A stretch of DNA of 64,000 bases, from assembly GCA_028291055.1 (NCBI GenBank), contig JAQGIP010000078.1, positions 1 through 64,000 on the forward strand, in the 5' to 3' direction. Below, one piece after another: positions 27,214 through 36,027 of the stretch (its first letter is position 1; the number at the start of each line of letters is the position of its first letter). The notes under the pieces are model-generated. The model worked only from the letters and a program-made list of their open reading frames with translations, was not told the DNA's origin and did not search any database. Source of the stretch: Caulobacter sp. Lineage in GTDB: Bacteria; Pseudomonadota; Alphaproteobacteria; Caulobacterales; Caulobacteraceae. The position numbers were made by a program, and so were the translations under genes.

Positions 27214-27723
27214 ATGCAACGCAAATCCTTCGACGGCATGCTGTGTCCCATCGCCCGCAGCCTGGAGCGGGTGGGCGAGTGGTGGAGCATGCTGATCCTG
27301 CGCGACGCCTTCCACGGGCTGACGCGGTTCGACCAGTTCGAGGCCAGCCTCGGCATCGCCCCCAACATGCTGACGCGGCGGCTGAACGGCCTGGTCGAGG
27401 CCGGACTGCTGGAAAAGCGGCTCTACAGCGAACGCCCGCCGCGCCACGAGTATGTGCTGACCGCGCGCGGGCGTGACTTCCTGCCCGTGCTGATCGCCAT
27501 GGGCGCCTGGGGCAACCGCCATTTCGCGCACGAGGGCCTGGCCAGCCTGGTCGCCGACGTGCAGACGGGCGCCATCGTCCAGCCGGTGCTGATCGACCGC
27601 GCCACCGGCAAGACCCTGGACGCCGACAGCGTCACCTTCGCCGCCGGACCGGCCGCCGACGAGCCGATGCGCCGGCGGATGGCCTTCGTGGAGCGCGGGC
27701 GGCAATCGCGGCGAAATCTTTGA
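27214..27723 (+). CDS. HxlR-family transcriptional regulator
   Basis: 169 residues. The HxlR winged helix is clear: MLCPIARSLERVGEWWSMLI with the family Cys, then NMLTRRLNGLVEAGLLEKR and the wing YVLTARGRDFLPVL. Divergent from the thioesterase with 76 bases between starts, an arrangement typical for a regulator and its target. Effector unknown. Confidence 0.92.
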   Translation: MQRKSFDGMLCPIARSLERVGEWWSMLILRDAFHGLTRFDQFEASLGIAPNMLTRRLNGLVEAGLLEKRLYSERPPRHEYVLTARGRDFLPVLIAMGAWGNRHFAHEGLASLVADVQTGAIVQPVLIDRATGKTLDADSVTFAAGPAADEPMRRRMAFVERGRQSRRNL

Positions 27724-27958
27724 CGCGCGCGTATGCGATAATATTTCGGCAGATTAAGGCTGGCCGGACGGCGGGCGGATACTCTCAAACGTCTTATTCA
27801 TAAGGGGTACAGCCGTTTTTGCGCCTTGCGAAACCATTACTCAATCTAGACGTTAACAACCATTGCAGCGGCCCATCCTCGCGGGAGAGCAATGATTTCT
27901 GTCCCTGGCGCGCAGATTCCTGCGCCGCTCCGGCTGCCCGATTTTTCATGGGACGCCC

Positions 27959-29014
27959 ATGCCGAACATCGTCAGCAAATCCAACGCGCAAAAGACCGCC
28001 GAAGCCGAGGTCGAGGGATTCCGCCGTGACCTCGGGCCCTTCGTGGTGGCCGCCGAAAGCACCCGCATGCCGATGGTGTTCACCGACGCCCGGAAGACGG
28101 AAAACCCGATCATCTTCGCCAACGACAGCTTCCTCGCCCTGACCGGCTATGCCCGCGAGGAGGTGCTGGGTCAGAATTTCAGCTTCATCGCGGGCGCGGA
28201 CGCCGAACTCAAGGCGCTGACGGATCTTGCCGCGGCGCTCGCCGAGAGTTCGGAAGCCAGCCTCGATCTCCCCTGCCGCCGCAAGGACGGGGCCCGGTTC
28301 TGGGCGGCCATCTTCATCAACCCGGTGCTGAACCATGGCGGACGGACCGTGGAGCACTTCGTCTCTTTCGTGGACCTGACCCGGCACAAGCAGGAGGAGG
28401 AGCGGCTGCACTTCCTGCTCGATGAGCTGAACCACCGCACGCACAACACCCTGGCCACCGTGCAGGCGATCGCCTCCCAGACCCTGCGGGGCGCCGCCAG
28501 CGCGGCGGTGATCGACGCCTTCGAGGCGCGCATCCTCGCCCTGTCGAAGGCTCACAACCTGCTGGGGAGGCACAACTGGGACGTCATCTGCCTGCACGAG
28601 CTTCTGGAGCGGATTCTGCAACCCTTCGGTCTCGACGATCCGCCGGCCTCGCGCATCATCGTCGAAGGCGACGACGTGCGATTGCCGCCGAAGGTCGCCC
28701 TCAGCCTGGCGATGGCGTTCCATGAACTGGCGACCAACGCCGCCAAGTACGGGGCCCTGCGGGGCGGGCCGGACGGCAGGATTACCATCGTGGGCGCCCT
28801 CGTGACCGCCGCCGCCGGCGACCGGATGCGCCTGAGCTGGTCCGAGACGGGCGGGCCGCCGGTCGAGCCTCCCACTCGCAGGGGCTTCGGATCGCGCCTT
28901 ATCGAGCGCGGACTGGCGCAGGATTTGGATGGTGAGGTGTCGATGGACTATGCGCCCGGCGGCCTGGTCTGCCGGATCACCATGCCCTTGCTGCTCGGCC
29001 GGGGCGGGTGCTGA
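27959..29014 (+). CDS. PAS/LOV-like HWE-family histidine kinase
   Basis: 351 residues. A PAS domain of the LOV type lies at about 30-145 (IIFANDSFLALTGYAREEVL), but the photoactive Cys of GRNCRFLQ is replaced: the segment reads GQNFSFIAG with Phe74. The kinase part is HWE-family: H-box ELNHRTHNTLATVQ (His159), HELATNAAKYGAL and the W-S-E motif in LSWSETGG. Loss of the Cys argues against flavin-cysteinyl photochemistry. It overlaps the next gene (TGATG), a response regulator, so the two form a signalling pair. The 235 bases upstream hold no gene I can support. Confidence 0.92.
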   Translation: MPNIVSKSNAQKTAEAEVEGFRRDLGPFVVAAESTRMPMVFTDARKTENPIIFANDSFLALTGYAREEVLGQNFSFIAGADAELKALTDLAAALAESSEASLDLPCRRKDGARFWAAIFINPVLNHGGRTVEHFVSFVDLTRHKQEEERLHFLLDELNHRTHNTLATVQAIASQTLRGAASAAVIDAFEARILALSKAHNLLGRHNWDVICLHELLERILQPFGLDDPPASRIIVEGDDVRLPPKVALSLAMAFHELATNAAKYGALRGGPDGRITIVGALVTAAAGDRMRLSWSETGGPPVEPPTRRGFGSRLIERGLAQDLDGEVSMDYAPGGLVCRITMPLLLGRGGC

Positions 29015-29433
29015 TGAACGGCCGCCTGAAGACCCGCCGCGTCATGATCGTGGAGGACGAGATGATCGTCGCCTGGCTGCTCGAAGACCTGCTCGACGAG
29101 CTGGGCTACACGGTCGCCGGCCCGGCCAAGAGCGTCAGACAGGCCCAGGCGCTGATCGCGGCGGGCGGCATCGACGCCGCCGTACTGGACATCAACCTCG
29201 ACGGTGAAATGAGCTATCCCGTCGCCGATACCCTGGCCGCCCAGGGCGTGCCGTTCATCTTCTCGTCGGGCTACAGCCGCGACAGCCTGCCCGAGGCCTA
29301 TCGGAGCTGTCCCCTGATCCAGAAGCCGTTCGATCCCCGCAAGGTGGCCGCGGCCCTGGTCGCGATGATGGCGGATGGCGACCGTCCCGGACAATTGCCC
29401 GAAATTGGCGGTGGCAAACAGTTGTTCGGATGA
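29014..29433 (+). CDS. Single-domain response regulator paired with the HWE kinase
   Basis: 139-residue receiver domain: acidic pocket IVEDEM, Asp59 in AVLDINLDG, Ser in FSSGYS and Lys in IQKPFDP. The ATG overlaps the kinase stop as TGATG; a GTG six bases upstream is less likely. The Y-S-R/K-P-F pattern is common in the HWE-associated regulators of alphaproteobacteria. Confidence 0.92.
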   Translation: MNGRLKTRRVMIVEDEMIVAWLLEDLLDELGYTVAGPAKSVRQAQALIAAGGIDAAVLDINLDGEMSYPVADTLAAQGVPFIFSSGYSRDSLPEAYRSCPLIQKPFDPRKVAAALVAMMADGDRPGQLPEIGGGKQLFG

Positions 29434-29490
29434 GCATGATCACGGCGACGCTTTCGCTTGAGCCTGCCCACGAGCCTGTCCGGAGCTTCC

Positions 29491-29901
29491 ATGCCCAACG
29501 ACCAGCGGCCCCTGCCCACCCCGACGCCGGAGACGGCCCACTTCTGGGAGGGCTGCAAGGCGGGCGAACTGCGCCTGCAGCGTTGCACCGGCTGTGACGG
29601 AAGCTACTTCCCGCCCCGCCCCTTCTGCCCCGCCTGCGGCAGCCGTGACGTCGAGGTCTATGCGGCCAGTGGCAAGGCCAGCCTCTACAGCTATGTGATC
29701 AACCACCGCCCGCCGCCCGGTTTCGGCTCCGACCCCTACGCCATCGCCGTGGTCACCCTGGCCGAGGGGCCGCGCATGATGACCAACATCGTCGAAAGCC
29801 CCCAGACACCCGAGGCGCTGAAGCTCGATATGCCGCTCACCGTCACCTTCGAGGCCTTCGGCGAGATCGCCCTGCCCTTCTTCAAGCCGGCGGGGGTCTA
29901 G
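29491..29901 (+). CDS. OB-fold/zinc-ribbon (DUF35) partner of a thiolase
   Basis: 136 residues. A rubredoxin-like zinc ribbon with CTGC and CPAC (RCTGCDGSYFPPRPFCPACG) is followed by an OB-fold (ASLYSYVINHRPPPGFG). Proteins of this type bind acyl-CoA and form complexes with SCP2-type thiolases or aldolases in side-chain or ketoacyl breakdown. ATG with GGAG upstream. The next gene is exactly such a thiolase, four bases downstream. Confidence 0.9.
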   Translation: MPNDQRPLPTPTPETAHFWEGCKAGELRLQRCTGCDGSYFPPRPFCPACGSRDVEVYAASGKASLYSYVINHRPPPGFGSDPYAIAVVTLAEGPRMMTNIVESPQTPEALKLDMPLTVTFEAFGEIALPFFKPAGV

Positions 29902-29905
29902 GATC

Positions 29906-31047
29906 ATGAAACCCGGATCCGTCGCCGTCGTCGGCGCCGCCGAAACCACCCGCATGGGCAAGATCCCCGAACTGTCGGTGATCGGCCTGCACGCCGACGC
30001 GGCGCTGAACGCCCTGGCCGACGCGGGGCTGAAACCCTGCGACATCGACGGGGTCGCCACCGCCGGCGAAAACCCCACCGCCATCGCCCACTATCTCGGC
30101 ATCACGCCCAAGTGGGTGGACGGCACCGCCGTGGGCGGCTGCTCCTTCATGCTGCATGTCCGCCACGCGGCCGCCGCCATCGCGTCCGGCCTGTGCACCA
30201 CGTGCTGATCACCCACGGCGAGTCGGGGCGCTCACGGGTGGGCGCCAGCCGCTTCGCCCGCAACATGGCCAGCCTGCAGGGCCAGTTCGAGGTCCCCTAT
30301 GGCATCGGCGGCCCGCCCACCATGTTCACCATTCCCACCCTTCGCTACATGCAGACCCACGGCGTCACCGAGGAAGACCTGGCCCGCGTCGCCGTGGTTC
30401 AGCGCCAATGGGCGGCCATGAACCCCCGCGCCAGCTACCGCGATCCGCTGAGCCTCGACGACGTGCTGAACAGCGAGATGATCGCCTGGCCCTTCCGCAA
30501 GCTGATGTGCTGCCTGGTGACCGACGGCGGCGGCGCGCTCATCCTGACCAGCGCCGAGCGGGCCAGGGACTTCCCCCAAAAGCCCGTCTACGTCCTGGGG
30601 ACGGGCGAAAGCACCGAGACCCCGATGATCAGCCAGATGGAGGACTTCACCTCCTCGCGCGCCTTCCGGGTTTCCGGCGCCCTGGCCTTCAAGGAAGCCG
30701 GCATCCGCCAGGCCGACGTCGACCACCTGATGATCTACGACGCCTTCGCCCACCTGCCCCTCTATGGCCTGGAGGACCTCGGCTTCTGCGAACCGGGCGA
30801 GGCCAAACACTTCTACCGCGACGGCCTCACCGCCCCCGGCGGCAAGCTGCCCCTCAACACCAACGGCGGGGGCTTAAGCTACATGCATTCCGGCATGTAC
30901 GGCATGTATGCGCTGCAGGAAGGCGTGCGCCAGATGCGGGGCATCGCCCCCGCCCAGGTGGAGGGCGCCAAGATTTCCGTCTGCCACGGCGTGGGCGGCA
31001 TGTTCGCGGCCTCGGGCACGGTGATCTTCGGGAATGAGGCGGTATAG
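29906..31047 (+). pseudogene. SCP2-type thiolase, frameshifted
   Basis: The first 100 codons encode a thiolase N-terminus (VAVVGAAETTRMGKIPELSV, ending IASGLCTTC then stop at 30206). The rest of the protein continues without a break in the next frame from VLITHGESGRSRVGASRF to CHGVGGMFAASGTVIFG. One missing base near 30200-30203 explains it: an extra G would restore TTVLITHGES. The two parts together give about 380 residues, normal for the family. Either the gene is inactive or the base was lost in sequencing. It follows the DUF35 protein that should be its partner. Confidence 0.88.
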
Positions 31048-31067
31048 CCCCCGGCCTCTTCCCCTCA

Positions 31068-31178
31068 TCCGCTCGTCCTCGCGAAGGCGGGGATCCAAGC
31101 TGAGTCCGTGGTTGTGAGCGGGCTTTGAGAAAATCCGCCGCGCCCGCTTGGGTCCCCGCCTTCGCGGGGACGAGCGGA
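31068..31178. repeat. Dispersed inverted-repeat element, family B, copy 1
   Basis: Ends at 31068-31100 and 31146-31178 are inverted copies beginning TCCGCTCGTCC with a CGCGAAGGCGGGG-type hairpin. It lies in the gap between the convergent thiolase and aminotransferase genes. Related in outline to family A but with a GTC rather than ATC core. Second copy at 37700-37838, solo half at 60465-60495. Confidence 0.8.
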
Positions 31179-31195
31179 AGTTGGGGTGGCTTAAC

Positions 31196-32338
31196 CTAAC
31201 TGGCCAACGCCGCCTTCGCCGCGAACCACGGCTTCAGCCGCCGGATGGCCTCCTCGATCTGCGCGGTCGATTCCGCGAAGCTGAAGCGCATATATTCGTG
31301 GCCGACTTCGGGATCGAAGTCGACGCCGGGCGCGGTGGCGACGCCCGTATCGCGCAGCAACCCCTCGCAAAACGCCATGCTGTCGCGCGTCAGATGGCCG
31401 ATGTGGGCCCAGATGTAGAAGGCGCCGTCGGGCGGGGCGATGGACTTCAGCCCCAGGTCCGGGAGAGCCGCGAGCAGCAGTTCGCGGTTCTTGCGATAGG
31501 TGTCGATATGGCCCTCGAGCTCGGCCTCGCAGTCCATGGCGATCAGCCCCGCATGCTGGCTGAGCGAGGGCGGGGTCAGGTAGAAGTTGGACATATAGGC
31601 CCGCGCCCGCTCGGCCAGGTCCGCCGGCCCGGCCAGCCAGCCCAGCCGCCAGCCCACCATGCTGAAGTATTTGGAGAAGCTGTTGACCACCAGGGCGCGG
31701 GGCTCGAACTCCAGCATGGAGTGGGCCGGCTCGCCGTAGCTGAGGCCGTGATAGATCTCGTCCGATACGATCTTCAGCTTCCGCCGCCGGCAAACTTCGG
31801 CGATGGCGGCCAGTTCGTCGCGGGCGATGATGGTGCCGGTCGGGTTGGCGGGGCTGGCCACGATCAGCCCGGCCAGCGGCCCGGCCTCACGCTCGACCAG
31901 GTCGGCGGTGAGCTGGTAGCGGGTCTCCGGCCCGCAGGCGATCTCGACCGGCTCCATGTGCAGGGCGCGCAGGGTGTTGCGGTAGGAGACGTAGCCCGGC
32001 CGGGCCAGCGCCACCCGGTCGCCCGGCGCGAACGACAGCGTCAACGCCAGCACCAGGGCCGGCGAGGCGCCACAGGTCAGCACCACCTGGGCCGGAGCCA
32101 TCTCCACGCCGTGCTTGTCGTGATAATGGCGCGCTATGCGGGCCATCAGGGCCGGGCTTTCCCAGTAGTTGCCCGGTTCGCGGTCCAGCACCCGATGCGC
32201 CTCGGCGATGGCGGCGGCGGGCGCGCCGGTCGAAGGCTGGCCGAACTCCATATGGATGATCGAACGTCCCTCGGCCTTCAGCTTGTGGGCGAGGCGGCCG
32301 ATGAACATGGCGTGGAAGGGGGAGATGTCGACCGTCAT
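31196..32338 (-). CDS. Class I/II PLP-dependent aminotransferase
   Basis: 380 residues of fold-type I: SPANPTGT (substrate-phosphate region), SDEIYHGLSY with the PLP-contacting Asp and Tyr, the Schiff-base Lys in NSFSKYFSMVGWRLGW, and the C-terminal Arg in YMRFSFAES. The substrate is probably an aromatic or neutral amino acid, but this is not determined by motif. ATG chosen at MTVDIS, where the conserved sequence begins; upstream reading is out of character. Confidence 0.92.
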   Translation of the reverse strand: MTVDISPFHAMFIGRLAHKLKAEGRSIIHMEFGQPSTGAPAAAIAEAHRVLDREPGNYWESPALMARIARHYHDKHGVEMAPAQVVLTCGASPALVLALTLSFAPGDRVALARPGYVSYRNTLRALHMEPVEIACGPETRYQLTADLVEREAGPLAGLIVASPANPTGTIIARDELAAIAEVCRRRKLKIVSDEIYHGLSYGEPAHSMLEFEPRALVVNSFSKYFSMVGWRLGWLAGPADLAERARAYMSNFYLTPPSLSQHAGLIAMDCEAELEGHIDTYRKNRELLLAALPDLGLKSIAPPDGAFYIWAHIGHLTRDSMAFCEGLLRDTGVATAPGVDFDPEVGHEYMRFSFAESTAQIEEAIRRLKPWFAAKAALAS

Positions 32339-32456
32339 GGGATGGTGTCTACCTTGACCGGACGGTGGCTCCAACCACTGGCTGGGCGCCCCCTTCCGGG
32401 CGTTGACGCCCCCGCCGAACCGTGGCCGCATCGCGGGCGAAAACCGGGGACGCCGC

Positions 32457-33332
32457 ATGACACCCTTGCCACGCCTTGCCCTGATCGGCGGCCTCATCGC
32501 CCTGATGGCCTCGCCCGTGCTGGTCCAGGCCGCCGAGCCGCCAGCCGGGGGCCCCGCGCCGACCCTCTCGGCCCAACTGCGCGCCAGCAACGACGGTCAG
32601 TATCCGGCCTTCAAGCAGGTGTTCGGACCGATGCTGGCGGCCGAGACCAAGGCCCGCCGCGCGGAGGGGGAGGACCAGTCCGGCCCCTACGACCTCTACC
32701 TCTGCAACAACGGCGCGGGATATATGGGCTACGGCGAAGGCGCCGACGAGCTTTCCCTGCGCGCCACCTATCAGGTCGACCTGGCCTATGAGGTCGTCAC
32801 CTGGTCGCAGGAGCTGAAGGCGCGCGGCTATCCGCCCGCCGTCTGGGGCCCGCTGCTGGCCCGTTATGAGGCCGAGCGCCTGGCCGAGGCGCCCAAGGAG
32901 AGCGACGTCTGGTCCGACACCGATCCGGACTTCGGCTCTTACCAGGGCGCCGCGCGCGACCGCTTCATGACCAAGCTGAAGACGGCGTTGCGCGCCTACC
33001 GCAGGGCCCATCCCGGCCTGCGCCTGGCCAACATCATCATCGAGGGCGGCTGCGGCGCCGGCGAAAATTCCATCAGCGTCACCACCAGCCCCCGGGGCGG
33101 CACCGTCTCCTTCATCCCGCTGTTCTTCTACAAACTCTGCTCGGCCCGGGGCATCAACCCCGACGACCCGAACAAGTGCGACCGCTGGCGCGAGGCTCCC
33201 GGCGGCTCGGTGACCGAGGTGGCCGGCGACTACGCCTATGTCGCGCGCTGGCCCGACGGCGCGATAAAGCGCGGCACGCTGCGCTTCGGGGATTTGGGCA
33301 CATCGACCAGCGTGGTGTTCAGCAAGCCGTGA
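32457..33332 (+). CDS. Secreted protein of unknown function
   Basis: 291 residues with a clear signal peptide (LALIGGLIALMASPVLVQAAE, cleavage near residue 23). The mature part has several conserved-looking Cys residues (YLCNNG, GGCGAG, KLCSARG, NKCDRW) that could form disulfides. I do not recognise the family. GGGGA seven bases upstream of the ATG supports this start over one 54 bases upstream. Confidence 0.75.
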   Translation: MTPLPRLALIGGLIALMASPVLVQAAEPPAGGPAPTLSAQLRASNDGQYPAFKQVFGPMLAAETKARRAEGEDQSGPYDLYLCNNGAGYMGYGEGADELSLRATYQVDLAYEVVTWSQELKARGYPPAVWGPLLARYEAERLAEAPKESDVWSDTDPDFGSYQGAARDRFMTKLKTALRAYRRAHPGLRLANIIIEGGCGAGENSISVTTSPRGGTVSFIPLFFYKLCSARGINPDDPNKCDRWREAPGGSVTEVAGDYAYVARWPDGAIKRGTLRFGDLGTSTSVVFSKP

Positions 33333-33366
33333 GGGTGGATCGACCTTTGAGGCTGTGCGGCGCGCG

Positions 33367-33540
33367 GGCCCTAAAGTTGGACCACGAAGGCACGAAGGGC
33401 ACGAAGGTCACGAAGAGGTCGTGCCGGCGGCAGGTGTCGGAGATTGGACGATGGCCCGCTTCGCGGGCGGGGCTGGTAGCCGCCCGCCTTGAACCTTTGC
33501 CCTTCTCCTTCGTGGACTTCGTGCCTTCGTGGTCGATCTA
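33367..33540. repeat. Dispersed inverted-repeat element, family C, copy 3
   Basis: Begins GGGCCCTAAAGTT and CACGAAGG runs (33367-33415), ends with inverted CCTTCGTG runs (33502-33540). Same orientation as copy 2 and with a similar CCCGCTTCGCGGGCGG interior. It fills the gap before the TIR-domain gene. Confidence 0.8.
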
Positions 33541-33578
33541 GCGGCGCCGGCCCCCACCTTGATCGATCCGATTGAACC

Positions 33579-34619
33579 TCAGGGTTTGTGGCGCGCCGGC
33601 AGAAACGCCGCCACCAGCGCGCTCAAGCCCAAGAACGCCCCGAACCACAACGCCGCCAGGCCCGCCTCGACCAGGCCGATGGATTTGGTGGTCCACAGAT
33701 AGCCCGCCTCATACTGCGCGCTGGCCAGTTCGTCGGGGCCCAGCGCCGGGCATTTGGCGGCGAACACGGCCTTGGCGTCGGCGCTGCATTCCGTGCCCCG
33801 GGCAAACAGCCGGTCGTGCTTGGGCGTCTCGTAGGTGTAGAGCGACACCCCGGCCAGATAGCCCGCCGCCGACACCACGGTCAGCGCGATGGCCAGGCCC
33901 GTGAGCCAGCGGCGCGCCACGGGTCCCAGCCGCTCCAGCAGCTGATAGGACAGCGCCACCGCCGCCCCGACCAAGATGGCGGTGATCGGCGCCGCGCCCC
34001 CGGGCTCGGGCGGGGCCATGACCGCCAGCGCGGCGGCGAAGGGCAGGATCAGCACGGCCGCCAGCGGGCCCAGCCTCAACAACTGGTCGCGGTTCAGCTG
34101 GATGGTCACCCCGGCCTGGGCGGGCGTCGCCGGGCCACGCACCGGCACGGCCTCCGCGGCCCCCGGCGCGATCTGGTCGATGGCGGCGATCACCCGGTCC
34201 ATATGGCCGTGGAAGTCGCGCCCCGTCGCCACCGTGGCGGCGTTCAGATAGGCCAACGCCTTCAATTCGTCCGGCAACTGGCTCTCGTTCACGGCCACCG
34301 CCCCATCCACCAGCACCGGAATGATCGCCAGCTTCTGGCGCACCGCCGTCTCGATCTCCACGCGCACCGGATCGGTGGGCTCCATGATGCGCAGGTGGCC
34401 GTCGTCCATCTCCCCGACCCACTTCGGTCCGATGATGGCCAGCAGCAGGTCGGCCGATTGCAGGATGGCCTGGATATGGTCGCGGAAATCCACCCCATAG
34501 GGGATGGCGTCGATGTCCATGAACACCGACGCGGCGCCATAGCGGGCGGTCAGCCGGTCGACGATGCGGCCCGTGATCGCGGCGGCGTCGGCGCGGCGGT
34601 AGGAGACGACGATCCTGAT
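33579..34619 (-). CDS. TIR-domain membrane protein, no standard start codon
   Basis: The reading frame gives a TIR domain then membrane helices. The TIR strand 1 is RIVVSYRRADAAAITGRIV and box 2 is VFMDIDAIPYGVDFRDHI, with AILQSADLLLAIIGPKW after it. Residues about 170-345 hold at least four hydrophobic segments. The first in-frame ATG, GTG or TTG is at 34526 (GTG), which would delete strand 1 and the SYRR motif. The expected start Met lies exactly at an ATC (34617-34619), just after the stop of the upstream gene and a GGAG. So either translation starts at ATC, or the start codon has been lost. TIR domains can be NAD-degrading; activity here is not shown. Confidence 0.75.
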   Translation of the reverse strand: MRIVVSYRRADAAAITGRIVDRLTARYGAASVFMDIDAIPYGVDFRDHIQAILQSADLLLAIIGPKWVGEMDDGHLRIMEPTDPVRVEIETAVRQKLAIIPVLVDGAVAVNESQLPDELKALAYLNAATVATGRDFHGHMDRVIAAIDQIAPGAAEAVPVRGPATPAQAGVTIQLNRDQLLRLGPLAAVLILPFAAALAVMAPPEPGGAAPITAILVGAAVALSYQLLERLGPVARRWLTGLAIALTVVSAAGYLAGVSLYTYETPKHDRLFARGTECSADAKAVFAAKCPALGPDELASAQYEAGYLWTTKSIGLVEAGLAALWFGAFLGLSALVAAFLPARHKP

Positions 34620-34623
34620 CGCG

Positions 34624-35289
34624 CTACTCCAGCTCGTGGCCGAAGAAGGCGGCGATGTCGAAATAGACGCTCATCGTCTTGCCGTCCTCGGTGGTCACGG
34701 TCAGCACGTCGTAGGGCTTGTCGTTGTCGAACACCAAGGCCTGTTGCGACGAGCGCAGGCCGGCCATCTCGACGATGAAATACTCCTCCGGGATCGAGAT
34801 CACCTCCCACGCCGTGGCCAGGGACCGGCCGTCGCGGCCCACCCCGACGATCGACTTCAGCAGGCCGAACTCCACGAAATGCTCATGGTCGGCGCAAACC
34901 TGATCCTTCAGGATCGCGCAGGCCTGGCGCAGGTATTTGTGGGCGCGCATGTCGGTGTAGTCGATGGCGATGATCTGGCGCGCGATCGCCGCCACCTCGG
35001 CGTCCTTGCGGGCGCGGACCGCCCCGGCCAGCTTCTGGGTCAAGGCCAGCGTATCGCCGCCCCGCTTCTTGGCGGCGCTGGTCAGCCACGCGAAGCGCAG
35101 CGCCCGGAAGTCGGTGGCGGGATCGTCGGCTTCCGCCTGGGCCACCAGCCGGCTGAAGTCGTCATTGTCGTGCGGAGCGACCGACGCCGCCGCCAGCGCA
35201 GGCGCCGACAGGCCGGGCGCGCCCAGCGCCAACGCGGCGGCCACGACCAGCGCGCGGACGGCGGCCTTCAACGGATGCGGACGGGTCAT
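34624..35289 (-). CDS. DUF4919-like exported protein
   Basis: 221 residues with a signal peptide (AVRALVVAAALALGAPGLSAPALA). Mature part: DDFSRLVAQAEADDPATDFRAL, IAIDYTDMRAHKYLRQACAI, and the C-terminal EEYFIVEMAGLRSSQQ / VYFDIAAFFGHELE. This order fits DUF4919, a family of unknown function. GGAGG six bases before the ATG. It ends five bases before the presumed start of the TIR-domain gene, so the two are an operon. Confidence 0.75.
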   Translation of the reverse strand: MTRPHPLKAAVRALVVAAALALGAPGLSAPALAAASVAPHDNDDFSRLVAQAEADDPATDFRALRFAWLTSAAKKRGGDTLALTQKLAGAVRARKDAEVAAIARQIIAIDYTDMRAHKYLRQACAILKDQVCADHEHFVEFGLLKSIVGVGRDGRSLATAWEVISIPEEYFIVEMAGLRSSQQALVFDNDKPYDVLTVTTEDGKTMSVYFDIAAFFGHELE

Positions 35290-35357
35290 CGGAACCTCCG
35301 GGCAGACGCGGCCGCCATCCTGCCCCGGAACCTTGACCTTCGCCAGGGGGCTGCCTG

Positions 35358-35885
35358 TCAGGCCGCGCCGCCGATCCGTTTGTAGTAGATGGCCGTGCCG
35401 ACCAGCCCGCCCTGGGGCTTGAAGGCATAGTCCGGGATCACCCCCGCACGCACCCAGCCCAGCTGCTCGTAGAGCTCCGACGCCCCGCCCTCGACCGCCG
35501 TGTCCAGGTTCAGCAGGGTGCGCCCCGCCTCCACCGCCAGCCGCTCGGCCTCGATCATCAGGGCCCGTGCGATCCCCCGCCCCCGCGCGGACGGCGCCAC
35601 CATCAGCTTCCAGATCTCCGCCCGGAACGGCTGGTTGGGCGGGGTGTCGAGATAGAGGGTCACCGTCCCCACGAGCTGGTCGTCCAGGTAACCGCCGAGC
35701 ATGATGCGCCCGCCCGCGTCCATGTCCGCCAGCGCCCCGGCCCAATAGGCCCGCGCCTCATCCATCGGCGTCGGATCCATGAAGTGGACCGACCCGCCTG
35801 CGCTCACCGTCTCGGACAGGATCTCCGCCAGGCGGCCAAGCGTCTGCGCGTCGTTCGTAAGCCCGCGGATCGATCGTCCAGACAT
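35358..35885 (-). CDS. GNAT-family N-acetyltransferase
   Basis: 175 residues with the GNAT core: GTVTLYLDTPPNQPFRAEIW, motif A VAPSARGRGIARALM and the C-terminal LYEQLGWVRAG. It would acetylate an amine of unknown identity using acetyl-CoA. ATG with GGGAGG just upstream; a longer open frame upstream lacks family similarity. Confidence 0.9.
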   Translation of the reverse strand: MSGRSIRGLTNDAQTLGRLAEILSETVSAGGSVHFMDPTPMDEARAYWAGALADMDAGGRIMLGGYLDDQLVGTVTLYLDTPPNQPFRAEIWKLMVAPSARGRGIARALMIEAERLAVEAGRTLLNLDTAVEGGASELYEQLGWVRAGVIPDYAFKPQGGLVGTAIYYKRIGGAA

Positions 35886-36027
35886 CCAGCCTCCCGGTCT
35901 TTGAACGACCCTGCCCCGCCGCCCGCCGCCCGTCAAAACCCCGACTATCGCCGGCGCCCTGGCGCCCCCGATTGCAGCCCGATCGGGCAGCCATTGACGA
36001 TGCTGAAAGATGGCGCACTGTCTGCCG

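Noticed and set aside
9582..33540. CRISPR array
   Set aside because: The repeat words are inverted and lack regular spacers; the three copies are more than 10 kb apart.
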